From positions 1-64,000 of the forward strand of contig NZ_MJAT01000012.1 of assembly GCF_001742305.1 (NCBI RefSeq): a DNA stretch of 64,000 bases, given 5' to 3'. Below are positions 36,591-44,104 of the stretch, one piece after another. Under the pieces are notes generated by a model. It worked only from the letters and a program-made list of their open reading frames with translations, was not told the DNA's origin and searched no databases. The position numbers and the translations under genes are program-made. Each line of letters begins with the position of its first letter. Positions within the stretch are counted from its first letter, which is position 1. Origin of the DNA: Desulfuribacillus stibiiarsenatis (GTDB taxonomy: Bacteria; Bacillota; Bacilli; Desulfuribacillales; Desulfuribacillaceae).

Positions 36591-36620
36591 TCTCCTTTCA
36601 TTCCCTATTATAGGTGGTAT

Positions 36621-37024
36621 ATGATGAGTTTAAAAAAGAAGACACTCCTTATTCTAACAGTTACAGCCTCTAGCTTACTAGCGATATTATATATTTTTTG
36701 GAGGTCGATTTTTCTCGGGAACTTATTAGAGGTAGAAGAAGCCAATCACTTCCGTACTTTGAAACAAGTAAAGACAACTTTTGAAAAAAATATGATCATA
36801 CGAGACGTTTGGATACCATGGGTATCAAGAAGTACTTATGCTAGATAACGATGGAGAAGTTTTTCTATAAATTTTTAACTGACGAACTGGAGACAATACG
36901 AACAGAGACGACACAATTTCCTGTTATAATAATAGATGCTAGTGATTTTGATAAGAAGAATTTTAAAGATATCTTGCACTCCCACCAAGCCTATCAGTAT
37001 ATTGGGAATGATATCATGTTTTAA
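36621..37024 (+). pseudogene. Remnant of a membrane sensor protein (CHASE4-like N-terminus)
   Basis: The first frame (36621-36848) has a basic start, a membrane helix ('LLILTVTASSLLAILYIFW') and 'LEVEEANHFRTLKQVKTTF', like the beginning of CHASE4-type extracellular sensors. It then stops. In another frame sensor-like sequence continues ('FLTDELETIRTETTQFPVII' and 'DILHSHQAYQYIGNDIMF') to the stop at 37024. No output domain follows in frame; a receiver-GGDEF gene starts at 37087. It is a deleted and frameshifted receptor. Confidence 0.55.
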
Positions 37025-37086
37025 TCCCATTGCAATTGCCAGATTAATAACGCTTAGAGTAGAATATAACTGAGGAGGAATTAAGA

Positions 37087-38076
37087 TTGAGGATCATGAT
37101 AATCGATGATAGTGAATCAAGCCGCAGTCTGCTGGAGCACTTATTACGAAAAGCTGAGTACGATGAAATCCTAGCATTCTCTTCTTTTCACCAAGCTTTA
37201 CCGTATATCAATGATACAATTGATCTGATTCTTCTTGATATAATTATGCCGGAAATTGACGGGATTAAGGGCTGTGAAATTGTACGTAATCAACTAAAAC
37301 TTAAAGATATACCAATCATAATGGTAACGGGAGAGAAGGAAATAGAAACGCTAAAAGCTGCTTTTGAAGCGGGGGCAAGCGATTATATAGAAAAACCTTT
37401 TCATAAAATTGAACTATTAGCTCGCATGAGCTCTTCGCTGCGTTTGAAGCAAGAAATTAAGGCTAGAAAAGCGCGCGAAAGTGACCTCCTAGACTTAACG
37501 AAACAGTTAACGGAATTAACAGAGGAACTTCAAGAGAAGAATAAAATCCTGGAGAACTTATCGACAATTGATGGGTTAACGGGGATTGCAAATCGTAGAA
37601 AATTAGATGACACGTTACTCATGTACTGGAAGAAAGCACAAAGAACGAAACAGCATTTTTCAATCATCATGTTAGATATTGATAATTTTAAGGCTTATAA
37701 CGATCATTATGGACATCAAAAAGGAGATGAAGTTTTACGGCTAATAGCGCATGTCATCAACCTTGTTCCTAAAAGAGCGGATGATTTATTTGCCCGATAC
37801 GGTGGTGAGGAATTTGTCGTTCTTCTACCAGATACAGCTGAGAACGGCGCCTACCAAATGGCTCAGAGAATTCAAAAGGAAATTATTGAGCTAGCTGTTC
37901 CACATCATTTTTCTTTAGTGAAAAGTGTTATAACTGTAAGTATGGGGATTGCTACCTTTTCTGACTGTTGTGATTTACAAGCAGAGGAGCTTTTACGTCA
38001 GGCAGACCATGCCCTGTATGATGCGAAAAGAACCGGCGGCAACAGAATAAAGGTATTTGGAGGGCGTAATGTCTAA
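37087..38076 (+). CDS. Receiver-GGDEF response regulator (diguanylate cyclase, PleD-like)
   Basis: A 329-residue protein, TTG start 8 bases after TGAGGAGG. Residues 1-120 form a receiver ('MIIDDSESS', 'LILLDIIMPEIDG', 'YIEKPFH'); a helical linker ends near 165; the cyclase domain begins 'STIDGLTGIANRR' and contains 'FARYGGEEFVVLLPD', the active GG(D/E)EF form. 'RADD' five residues upstream is an inhibitory I-site. It should make c-di-GMP when phosphorylated. The Hpt gene overlaps its end by 8 bases. Confidence 0.95.
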   Translation: MRIMIIDDSESSRSLLEHLLRKAEYDEILAFSSFHQALPYINDTIDLILLDIIMPEIDGIKGCEIVRNQLKLKDIPIIMVTGEKEIETLKAAFEAGASDYIEKPFHKIELLARMSSSLRLKQEIKARKARESDLLDLTKQLTELTEELQEKNKILENLSTIDGLTGIANRRKLDDTLLMYWKKAQRTKQHFSIIMLDIDNFKAYNDHYGHQKGDEVLRLIAHVINLVPKRADDLFARYGGEEFVVLLPDTAENGAYQMAQRIQKEIIELAVPHHFSLVKSVITVSMGIATFSDCCDLQAEELLRQADHALYDAKRTGGNRIKVFGGRNV

Positions 38077-38380
38077 GAACATAGTGATAGTGGACAAAGA
38101 TTTAGAAGATTTAATCCCTGGCTTTTTGGACAATAGAAAAAAGGATATCATGAATCTTATGCATTATGTGGCACAGAAGGATTTTGAATCGATACGAATT
38201 ATGGGGCATAGCATGAAGGGTTATGGTTCTGGTTATGGGTTTCATAAGGTGACTGAAATAGGAAGAGTTCTAGAATTAGGTGCTAAGGAGCAAAATGAAG
38301 CAATCATACTAGAGCAAATTGAAGAAATGGAAAAATATTTTGCGAATATAGAAATAATTTTTAATGATTCTATGTTATAA
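38069..38380 (+). CDS. Hpt domain protein paired with the diguanylate cyclase
   Basis: A 103-residue protein with ATG after TTGGAGGGCGTA. The region 'SIRIMGHSMKGYGSGYGFHK' contains the HxxKG phosphotransfer motif, followed by 'VTEIGRVLELGAKEQ'. The overlap with the receiver-GGDEF gene suggests that it donates or removes phosphate from that receiver. Clear but short family match. Confidence 0.8.
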   Translation: MSKNIVIVDKDLEDLIPGFLDNRKKDIMNLMHYVAQKDFESIRIMGHSMKGYGSGYGFHKVTEIGRVLELGAKEQNEAIILEQIEEMEKYFANIEIIFNDSML

Positions 38381-38414
38381 TTATTCCAAGTTTTCTTTTT
38401 AAGGTGGTAATGGA

Positions 38415-39488
38415 ATGATACAAAAACAGCTTTCCTATTTGCTCGTAAATGATATTCTTGCCAAAGATGTTGAAGATCCAAGGGGTTCTGGTTTGCAGTT
38501 GCTTAGTAAAGGTCATCGTTTAACCCCTAAAGACATATCACTTCTTATTAAATATGAGATTACCACTGTTCATGTAGAGGAAGAAGAAAAGAAAATATCA
38601 GATGCAATCATTCATCAGGTACATAATTTATGGTCTAACATTAACCAAGAGTTTAATGAATCTTATATAGAAAATTTAAACCAAGTAAAGCAGCTTTTTA
38701 ATAGCGTAGCTTTAAATGAGGATAATTCGTCGATTGACCAAGTTCTCAGTAATTTTGCGCCAGTTTTGGAGGGGGCATTGAATCGTAGCTATCTTCTGCA
38801 TGTACTGCACAAGATTAGAGGGTTTGACGACTATACCTATCGTCATTGCTTAAATGTGAGCTTACTATCCGGTGTAATTGGCAAACTCTTAGGATTGTCT
38901 CTTGATGAAATCACGGAATTAAGCCAAGCTGGTCTATTACATGATATAGGTAAAATGAAAATTAGCAATGATATTATTAATAAACAAGGCCGATTAACGA
39001 ACGATGAGTATAATCGGATTCAATTCCATACAACATACGGGTATGAAGTGTTACAAGGAATGGCGATTCCTACGAAAATACAAACGGCTGCATTGGCACA
39101 TCACGAAAGGCTTGATGGTTCCGGATATCCTTTAGGACTTAAGGGTGATGAGATTCCTTATTATGCGCAAATCATTGCCATTGCTGACACTTACGATGCC
39201 ATATGCTCTGACCGTGTATATCATAAGAAAGAGTCCCCTTATATTGCGATAGAAGAGCTGAATAAAGGGATATATAATGGTCATTTCAATCCGCAAGTAG
39301 TATTGACATTTACACACTTTCTCATAAGTGGATATGTTGGATATCCAGTACTATTAAATAATGGGAAAAGAGCTAAGATTATGCTAATCCACACAGATGA
39401 GCCACAACGACCACTACTTTTATTGGATGGAGAGTACATTGATCTTCGTAAAAAACGAGAGTTGCATATTAAAGATATAATCTTATAG
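38415..39488 (+). CDS. HD-GYP domain cyclic-di-GMP phosphodiesterase
   Basis: A 357-residue protein after TTAAGGTGG. Layout equals the protein at 34238: an N-terminal regulatory half, then 'YRHCLNVSLLSGVIG', 'GLLHDIGKMKIS', 'HHERLDGSGYPLG' and 'IIAIADTYDAICSDR', so the catalytic HD-GYP residues are complete. It lies 34 bases after the Hpt gene and would remove the c-di-GMP made by the cyclase upstream. A 10-bp inverted repeat follows the gene. Confidence 0.95.
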   Translation: MIQKQLSYLLVNDILAKDVEDPRGSGLQLLSKGHRLTPKDISLLIKYEITTVHVEEEEKKISDAIIHQVHNLWSNINQEFNESYIENLNQVKQLFNSVALNEDNSSIDQVLSNFAPVLEGALNRSYLLHVLHKIRGFDDYTYRHCLNVSLLSGVIGKLLGLSLDEITELSQAGLLHDIGKMKISNDIINKQGRLTNDEYNRIQFHTTYGYEVLQGMAIPTKIQTAALAHHERLDGSGYPLGLKGDEIPYYAQIIAIADTYDAICSDRVYHKKESPYIAIEELNKGIYNGHFNPQVVLTFTHFLISGYVGYPVLLNNGKRAKIMLIHTDEPQRPLLLLDGEYIDLRKKRELHIKDIIL

Positions 39489-39534
39489 AGAAAGTGAAAT
39501 ATGTGGCGAATGCCAAGTTTTCTTTATAAGCGAA

Positions 39535-39563
39535 ATGAATAATTATATTGAAAAATTATTCAT
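39535..39563. promoter_or_regulatory. Perfect inverted repeat between the HD-GYP gene and cheX
   Basis: ATGAATAATT (39535-39544) and AATTATTCAT (39554-39563) with a 9-base spacer. It could be a weak terminator or an operator; no T-run follows on the + strand. Confidence 0.5.
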
Positions 39564-39628
39564 ATACAATATAATGAATTATATTAAACTATTGTTCTAA
39601 GTAGTGGAAAAAGGGTGGTGTAGAATCA

Positions 39629-40102
39629 TTGGTCTATAAACATGCAAAACCGTTTATAAGAGCCTTTTCTAGTATTGCCAAACAGCAATTCGGACAAAAC
39701 GTTCATATTGGCGAGCTACATAAAGGAGAGTCCCAAATTACTACCAAAGATGTAAGCATTATTGTAGGTGTTACCAATGAATTAGTGGGACAGATTATTT
39801 TTGGGATGGAACAAGATTGCTCGAAGGCTATTGTCAAAGCGATGATGGGCGGCATCGAAGTGTCTGAATTAGATGATATGGGCAGAAGTGCATTACAAGA
39901 ATATTTTAATTGGGTATGCGGGAATGCAGCAGCGAACTTTATAGATTATGATCCTCCTTATACAATTGATATTACTCCACCGATCATTAGTATTGGGATA
40001 TCGAAAATATATCCAAGTTGTCCTGAGGTTTATTCTGTACCATTACAGCTAGATTCAGGCATTTCAGTAGAACTTACAATGTCAGTTAAAGAACGATTTT
40101 AA
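39629..40102 (+). CDS. cheX: Chemotaxis phosphatase CheX
   Basis: A 157-residue protein, TTG start, with GGGTGG upstream at a long spacing. It shows the CheC/CheX/FliY fold: 'VGQIIFGMEQDCSKAIVKAM' and the active-site type helix 'ALQEYFNWVCGNAAANF' (a Glu-x2-x-Asn pattern). CheX dimers dephosphorylate CheY~P. It lies directly before hemerythrin and cheY-cheC-cheD. Confidence 0.88.
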   Translation: MVYKHAKPFIRAFSSIAKQQFGQNVHIGELHKGESQITTKDVSIIVGVTNELVGQIIFGMEQDCSKAIVKAMMGGIEVSELDDMGRSALQEYFNWVCGNAAANFIDYDPPYTIDITPPIISIGISKIYPSCPEVYSVPLQLDSGISVELTMSVKERF

Positions 40103-40122
40103 TTGGAAGAGGTGGAATTTAT

Positions 40123-40518
40123 ATGAAGGTACAATGGTCAAGTGATCTTGAAACGGGTGTAGGAATTATTGACGATCAGCATCGAAAACTTGTTGATCGA
40201 ATCTCTGATTTTGTTGATGCTGTAGCTGAGAATAATAACGAAGATATTGAAGAAACAGTAAACTATCTTATTGGTTATACAATTCAACACTTTGGTGCAG
40301 AAGAATTGATTATGATTCGCCATGGCTATGTTGATTTTAAAAACCATAGAGATGAACATACTAGATTTATTAAAATGGTATATGATGCGAAAAAGTCATT
40401 AATTTCAGACAATCTTTCCATTCAGCAAATAGAAAACTTGCGAGATGAATTAGTAGATTGGGCAATAAACCATATTAAGGTTATGGATAAGGATATTGCT
40501 AAACATATTAAAATTTAA
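40123..40518 (+). CDS. Bacteriohemerythrin
   Basis: A 131-residue protein, GAAGAGGTGG upstream. All di-iron ligands are in place: 'DDQHRKLVDRISDF', 'HFGAEELIM' (HxxxE), 'HRDEHTRFI' and the final 'HIKVMDKDI' (HxxxxD). It binds oxygen reversibly and may buffer or signal oxygen. Its position inside chemotaxis genes suggests a role in aerotaxis or oxygen sensing; this is inference. Confidence 0.95.
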   Translation: MKVQWSSDLETGVGIIDDQHRKLVDRISDFVDAVAENNNEDIEETVNYLIGYTIQHFGAEELIMIRHGYVDFKNHRDEHTRFIKMVYDAKKSLISDNLSIQQIENLRDELVDWAINHIKVMDKDIAKHIKI

Positions 40519-40547
40519 AAATAATAGATTGCTAGGAGGAATTATAC

Positions 40548-40910
40548 GTGTCCGCAAAGGTGTTAATAGTTGATGACGCAGCATTTATGAGAATGATGAT
40601 TAAAGACATACTCTCTAAAAATGGTTTTACAATTGTTGGGGAAGCTGCAAATGGTGAAGAAGCAGTAGAAAGATATAAAGAACACACGCCAGATATCGTA
40701 ACTATGGATATTACTATGCCTGAGAAAGATGGCATTGCTGCTCTTAAAGATATCAAGAAGATAAACCCAGCAGCGAAAGTGATTATGTGTTCTGCTATGG
40801 GTCAACAAGCGATGGTTATTGATGCGATTCAAGCAGGTGCCAAAGATTTTATTGTGAAACCTTTCCAAGCAGATAGAGTACTTGAAGCTATCAATAAAGC
40901 GTTAGGTTAA
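40548..40910 (+). CDS. cheY: Chemotaxis response regulator CheY
   Basis: A 120-residue receiver, GTG start after TAGGAGGAAT. 'LIVDDAAFMRMMIKDIL', phospho-Asp in 'VTMDITMPEKDG', Thr/Ser in 'MCSAMGQ' and Lys in 'FIVKPFQ' are the CheY pattern. Placed before cheC and cheD, as in many Bacillota and Thermotoga clusters. When phosphorylated it binds FliM. Confidence 0.95.
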   Translation: MSAKVLIVDDAAFMRMMIKDILSKNGFTIVGEAANGEEAVERYKEHTPDIVTMDITMPEKDGIAALKDIKKINPAAKVIMCSAMGQQAMVIDAIQAGAKDFIVKPFQADRVLEAINKALG

Positions 40911-40921
40911 TAGGAGGAGTC

Positions 40922-41569
40922 TTGATGAAAGACCCGATCCGTAACATAACCGCATTTCAACTAGACGTATTAAAGGAAATTAGTAATATTGGTGCAGGGA
41001 ATGCTGCTACCTCCCTATCAAAGCTTCTAAATAAAGCGGTAGATATGGAAGTTTCTCGTGTTTTACCAATGCATTTTAATGAAATCACTGAATACGTGGG
41101 TGGCGCAGAGCACATCGTTGCAACTGTATTTTTGCGCATTCAAGGTGATATTTCAGGGAATATGTTTTTCGTCATTAGCACTGAGGCAGCCCGGGAGCTT
41201 GTAAAAGATTTAATTGGGCAAGCAGAGGAAGAGTTTACTGAAATGTCATACTCTGTCTTGCAAGAAATAGGAAATATTTTATCAGGATCGTATCTCACGG
41301 CCTTATCGGATTTTACCGGACTAGACTTACAACCAAGTGTACCATCTTTAGCTATAGATATGGCAGGAGCGCTACTAGGGGAAGGTCTTATGGAGCTTGG
41401 ACGTAGTGGCGATTATGCAATTCTAATAGATGCTAAAATTGGACTTCGTGAAACTCTTGAACTAACAGTAGTTCAAAATGGGGGAGGTCATTTTTTCTTA
41501 TTGCCTGATCCTGAGTCTTTTGAAAAATTGTTTACCGCGTTAGGGGTGCAAAACCATGGAAGTAGTTAA
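40922..41569 (+). CDS. cheC: CheY-P phosphatase CheC
   Basis: A 215-residue protein, GAGGAG upstream of TTG/ATG (an ATG at 40925 is the more likely start). Two phosphatase centres are visible: 'LKEISNIGAGNAATSLSKLL' and 'VLQEIGNILSGSYLTALSDF'. It forms a complex with CheD, whose gene overlaps its end by 14 bases. The double active site distinguishes CheC from CheX. Confidence 0.95.
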   Translation: MMKDPIRNITAFQLDVLKEISNIGAGNAATSLSKLLNKAVDMEVSRVLPMHFNEITEYVGGAEHIVATVFLRIQGDISGNMFFVISTEAARELVKDLIGQAEEEFTEMSYSVLQEIGNILSGSYLTALSDFTGLDLQPSVPSLAIDMAGALLGEGLMELGRSGDYAILIDAKIGLRETLELTVVQNGGGHFFLLPDPESFEKLFTALGVQNHGSS

Positions 41570-42041
41570 AGTATGGATGGCCGACTCAAACGTTGCCAAA
41601 TTCCCCAATTCCATTAGAACAACAGGGTTAGGTTCATGTGTTGGCGTAACCTTATATGATCCAGTGACAAAAGTTGCTGGTATGGCGCATGTTATGCTTC
41701 CATCTTCAACGCTAGCCAAGAATGATGAATTTAAAAGTGCGAAATATGCTGATACAGCTTTGCCTGAATTGTTACAAATGGTTCTAAAGGAAGGTGCAAG
41801 CAAAGCTAGATTAGTGGCGAAAATGGCCGGTGGAGCCCAAATGTTTAATTTTGCAGGTGGGTCGGACACGATGAAAATAGGCCCTCGTAATGTAGAGGCG
41901 TGTAAAGAAGCGCTGAAAAAACTAGGCATACGTTTAATCGCTGAAGATACTGGTGGGAATAGTGGAAGAACCGTTGAGTTGTTTACAGAAACAGGAGTAT
42001 ATTTAATTAAAACAGCATCTAGAGAAACTAGAGAAATATAA
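41556..42041 (+). CDS. cheD: Chemoreceptor glutamine deamidase CheD
   Basis: A 161-residue protein overlapping cheC. 'GLGSCVGVTLYDPV' holds the catalytic Cys, 'GMAHVMLPSS' the His and 'GGNSGRTVELFT' the C-terminal active-site strand. It deamidates receptor glutamines and stimulates CheC. A second, longer cheD lies at 62717. Confidence 0.95.
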   Translation: MEVVKVWMADSNVAKFPNSIRTTGLGSCVGVTLYDPVTKVAGMAHVMLPSSTLAKNDEFKSAKYADTALPELLQMVLKEGASKARLVAKMAGGAQMFNFAGGSDTMKIGPRNVEACKEALKKLGIRLIAEDTGGNSGRTVELFTETGVYLIKTASRETREI

Positions 42042-42042
42042 G

Positions 42043-42072
42043 TATAGGCTGAGGAGATATCCTTAGCCTATA
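42043..42072 (+). terminator. Hairpin after cheD, possible terminator
   Basis: TATAGGCTGAGGA pairs with TCCTTAGCCTATA around a 4-base loop, a long stem. The T-run is short, so termination may be partial and allow some read-through into the STAS gene. Confidence 0.6.
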
Positions 42073-42131
42073 TTGCCATATTATTAAAAGGACGTGGCTC
42101 AAAGTATATGAGCAATATAGGAGGTATTTAA

Positions 42132-42440
42132 ATGGACATCGTGAAAAATGGCGAAAAGGAAGCAATGATAATACCAAAGGGTCGTATAGACATGAGCAAT
42201 TCTCATATTCTAAAAGATAAATTACTTGAGCTTTATAATGATAGCTATTTATTTATTACAATAGACTTTTCCGATGTTGCAGGAATTGATAGCTCAGGAT
42301 TAGGGAAATTGCTATTATTCCAAAAAAAGCTGAAAGAAAAAAATGGGGAATTAAAAATCATTAATGTGAGTAGTGAGTATATTAAAAAGATGTTTGAAAT
42401 GATCCACCTAAACAAAGTAATTCACATAGAAACGTTATAA
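42132..42440 (+). CDS. STAS-domain anti-sigma factor antagonist
   Basis: A 102-residue protein after ATAGGAGG. 'GRIDMSNSHILKDKLLEL', 'IDFSDVAGIDSSGLGKLL' (with the phosphorylatable Ser) and 'IIHL'-type end match SpoIIAA/RsbV. The next gene encodes a PP2C phosphatase fused to an anti-sigma-type kinase, so this is its likely substrate in a partner switch. Confidence 0.92.
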   Translation: MDIVKNGEKEAMIIPKGRIDMSNSHILKDKLLELYNDSYLFITIDFSDVAGIDSSGLGKLLLFQKKLKEKNGELKIINVSSEYIKKMFEMIHLNKVIHIETL

Positions 42441-42483
42441 GTGATTAACGACTTGAAGAATTCTTCGGGATGAGGGGTTACCT

Positions 42484-44073
42484 ATGAATGTAAGACTAAT
42501 AGAACAGGCAGAAATACAATTAAAAAAATTAACACAAGCAATTGAACAAAGCCCTGTTTCTGTTGTCATTACTGATGTGTCTGGCACAATCGAATACGTG
42601 AATCCTAAGTTTATTGAAGTCACAGGTTACACATTAGAAGAAGCCATTGGTGCGAACCCACGAGTCTTAAAATCAGGTATACAATCGACACAATATTATA
42701 AAGATATGTGGCGCTTGCTAGCCTCAGGAAAAGAATGGCGTGGAGAATTCCATAATCGTAAGAAGAACGGTGAGTTATACTGGGAATGGGCCTCCATATC
42801 ACCGATTAAAGATAATGACGGGGAAATCACACATTTTGTAGCGGTAAAAGAAGATATAACGGAACGAAAATTGGCAGAGGAAAAGCTAGAAAAAGCATAT
42901 GAAGAAATTAACTTGAATTTGAATAAGGCTGTGGAGCTACATAAAAAGTTCATGCCAACTTCTATGCCAAGAATTGAAGGCTTCAACTTATCTGCTCACT
43001 ATATGCCTGCCCAAAAATTAGGTGGGGATTTCTACAATATCATCGATTTTGAAAATCAGACGCTCATTTATATTGTGGATGTTTCTGGGCATGGACTTGA
43101 CGGTGCAATGCTTACTATTTTCCTGCGTGAAACAATTAATCATTATATATATGAGGAACATGCGAAACACAGATCATTAACTTCCAAGGGTATTTTGAAT
43201 TTTATAAAAACGCAATGTTTAAAAGAAACCATATTAGAAGAACACTTTGTATGCCTTCTAGTAGGAGTATTAGACAAACATACAAATAAATTCTCATTTA
43301 GTAATGCTGGGATTCAAATCCCCATATTTATAGCCAATGAGGATGGCAGTATTTCGACGTTAGAAATTCAAGGAATGCCGATATCTTATTATATTGATCC
43401 ACAGATGTATGAATTTACAGAAATAGAGATTGAAATGGATGTAGGATCCACGTTGTTTATTGCTACGGATGGTTTAATTGAGCAAGAAAATAATGGGGTA
43501 CCCTTCGGACTACACCGAATCCACACATTTTTAGAGAAAAACTACTTTAAGGAATCGCAACAGCAGGTCATTAATATGAATGAGTTGTATTTCAAATTTC
43601 TTGATGGAAATGCCTGTCTCGATGATGTAACTTTCCTTGTAATTCAAAGGAATCCTAAAATATTAAGAGCATGGAATTTTAAAATTAACAAAATTGAAGA
43701 TATTGCGTCATTAGAAAAGCAGTTATCTAAACTCATTTGTTGTAATGAAATAAATATGAATTCTTTTTTTATTTCGTTACAAGAAATTATAACGAATGCC
43801 ATAGAGCATGGTCATAAGATGAATCAATCGAAAATAGTAAAGATTGATATTTTTTTATTTAAACATTTTCTTAAATTACAAGTAACGGATCAGGGCGAAG
43901 GTTTTGATTGGCGAAAGAGAATTGATAAGAAAATCGATCTAGAGAATTATTCCGAACGGGGTAGAGGAATTTCATTATCATCTATGTGTTGTGAAGCCAT
44001 TGATTATAATGAAAAGGGAACAACAGCAACACTATTTTTCAAGAAAAATAACTCTGAAAATAATCTAAATTAA
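42484..44073 (+). CDS. PAS-SpoIIE phosphatase-HATPase regulator (RsbU/RsbW fusion)
   Basis: A 529-residue protein. Residues 15-135 are a PAS/PAC pair ('SPVSVVITDVSGTIEYVNPK' to 'VKEDITERK'). Residues 160-385 form a PP2C-like SpoIIE domain with 'GGDFYNIIDF', 'VDVSGHGLDGAM' and 'FIATDGLIEQEN'. Residues 400-525 are an anti-sigma-type HATPase: 'LQEIITNAIEHGHKM' (N-box), 'DQGEGFDW' and 'SERGRGISL'. One protein thus carries both the phosphatase and the kinase arms that act on the STAS protein encoded 43 bases upstream. GGGGTTACCT is a modest ribosome-binding site. Confidence 0.93.
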   Translation: MNVRLIEQAEIQLKKLTQAIEQSPVSVVITDVSGTIEYVNPKFIEVTGYTLEEAIGANPRVLKSGIQSTQYYKDMWRLLASGKEWRGEFHNRKKNGELYWEWASISPIKDNDGEITHFVAVKEDITERKLAEEKLEKAYEEINLNLNKAVELHKKFMPTSMPRIEGFNLSAHYMPAQKLGGDFYNIIDFENQTLIYIVDVSGHGLDGAMLTIFLRETINHYIYEEHAKHRSLTSKGILNFIKTQCLKETILEEHFVCLLVGVLDKHTNKFSFSNAGIQIPIFIANEDGSISTLEIQGMPISYYIDPQMYEFTEIEIEMDVGSTLFIATDGLIEQENNGVPFGLHRIHTFLEKNYFKESQQQVINMNELYFKFLDGNACLDDVTFLVIQRNPKILRAWNFKINKIEDIASLEKQLSKLICCNEINMNSFFISLQEIITNAIEHGHKMNQSKIVKIDIFLFKHFLKLQVTDQGEGFDWRKRIDKKIDLENYSERGRGISLSSMCCEAIDYNEKGTTATLFFKKNNSENNLN

Positions 44074-44104
44074 TATATAGCAAGATTAATAAAGGGGTAG
44101 TCAT

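Noticed and set aside
41540-41929. Leftward frame opposite cheD
   Set aside because: Antisense shadow of a well-conserved gene; no ribosome-binding site.
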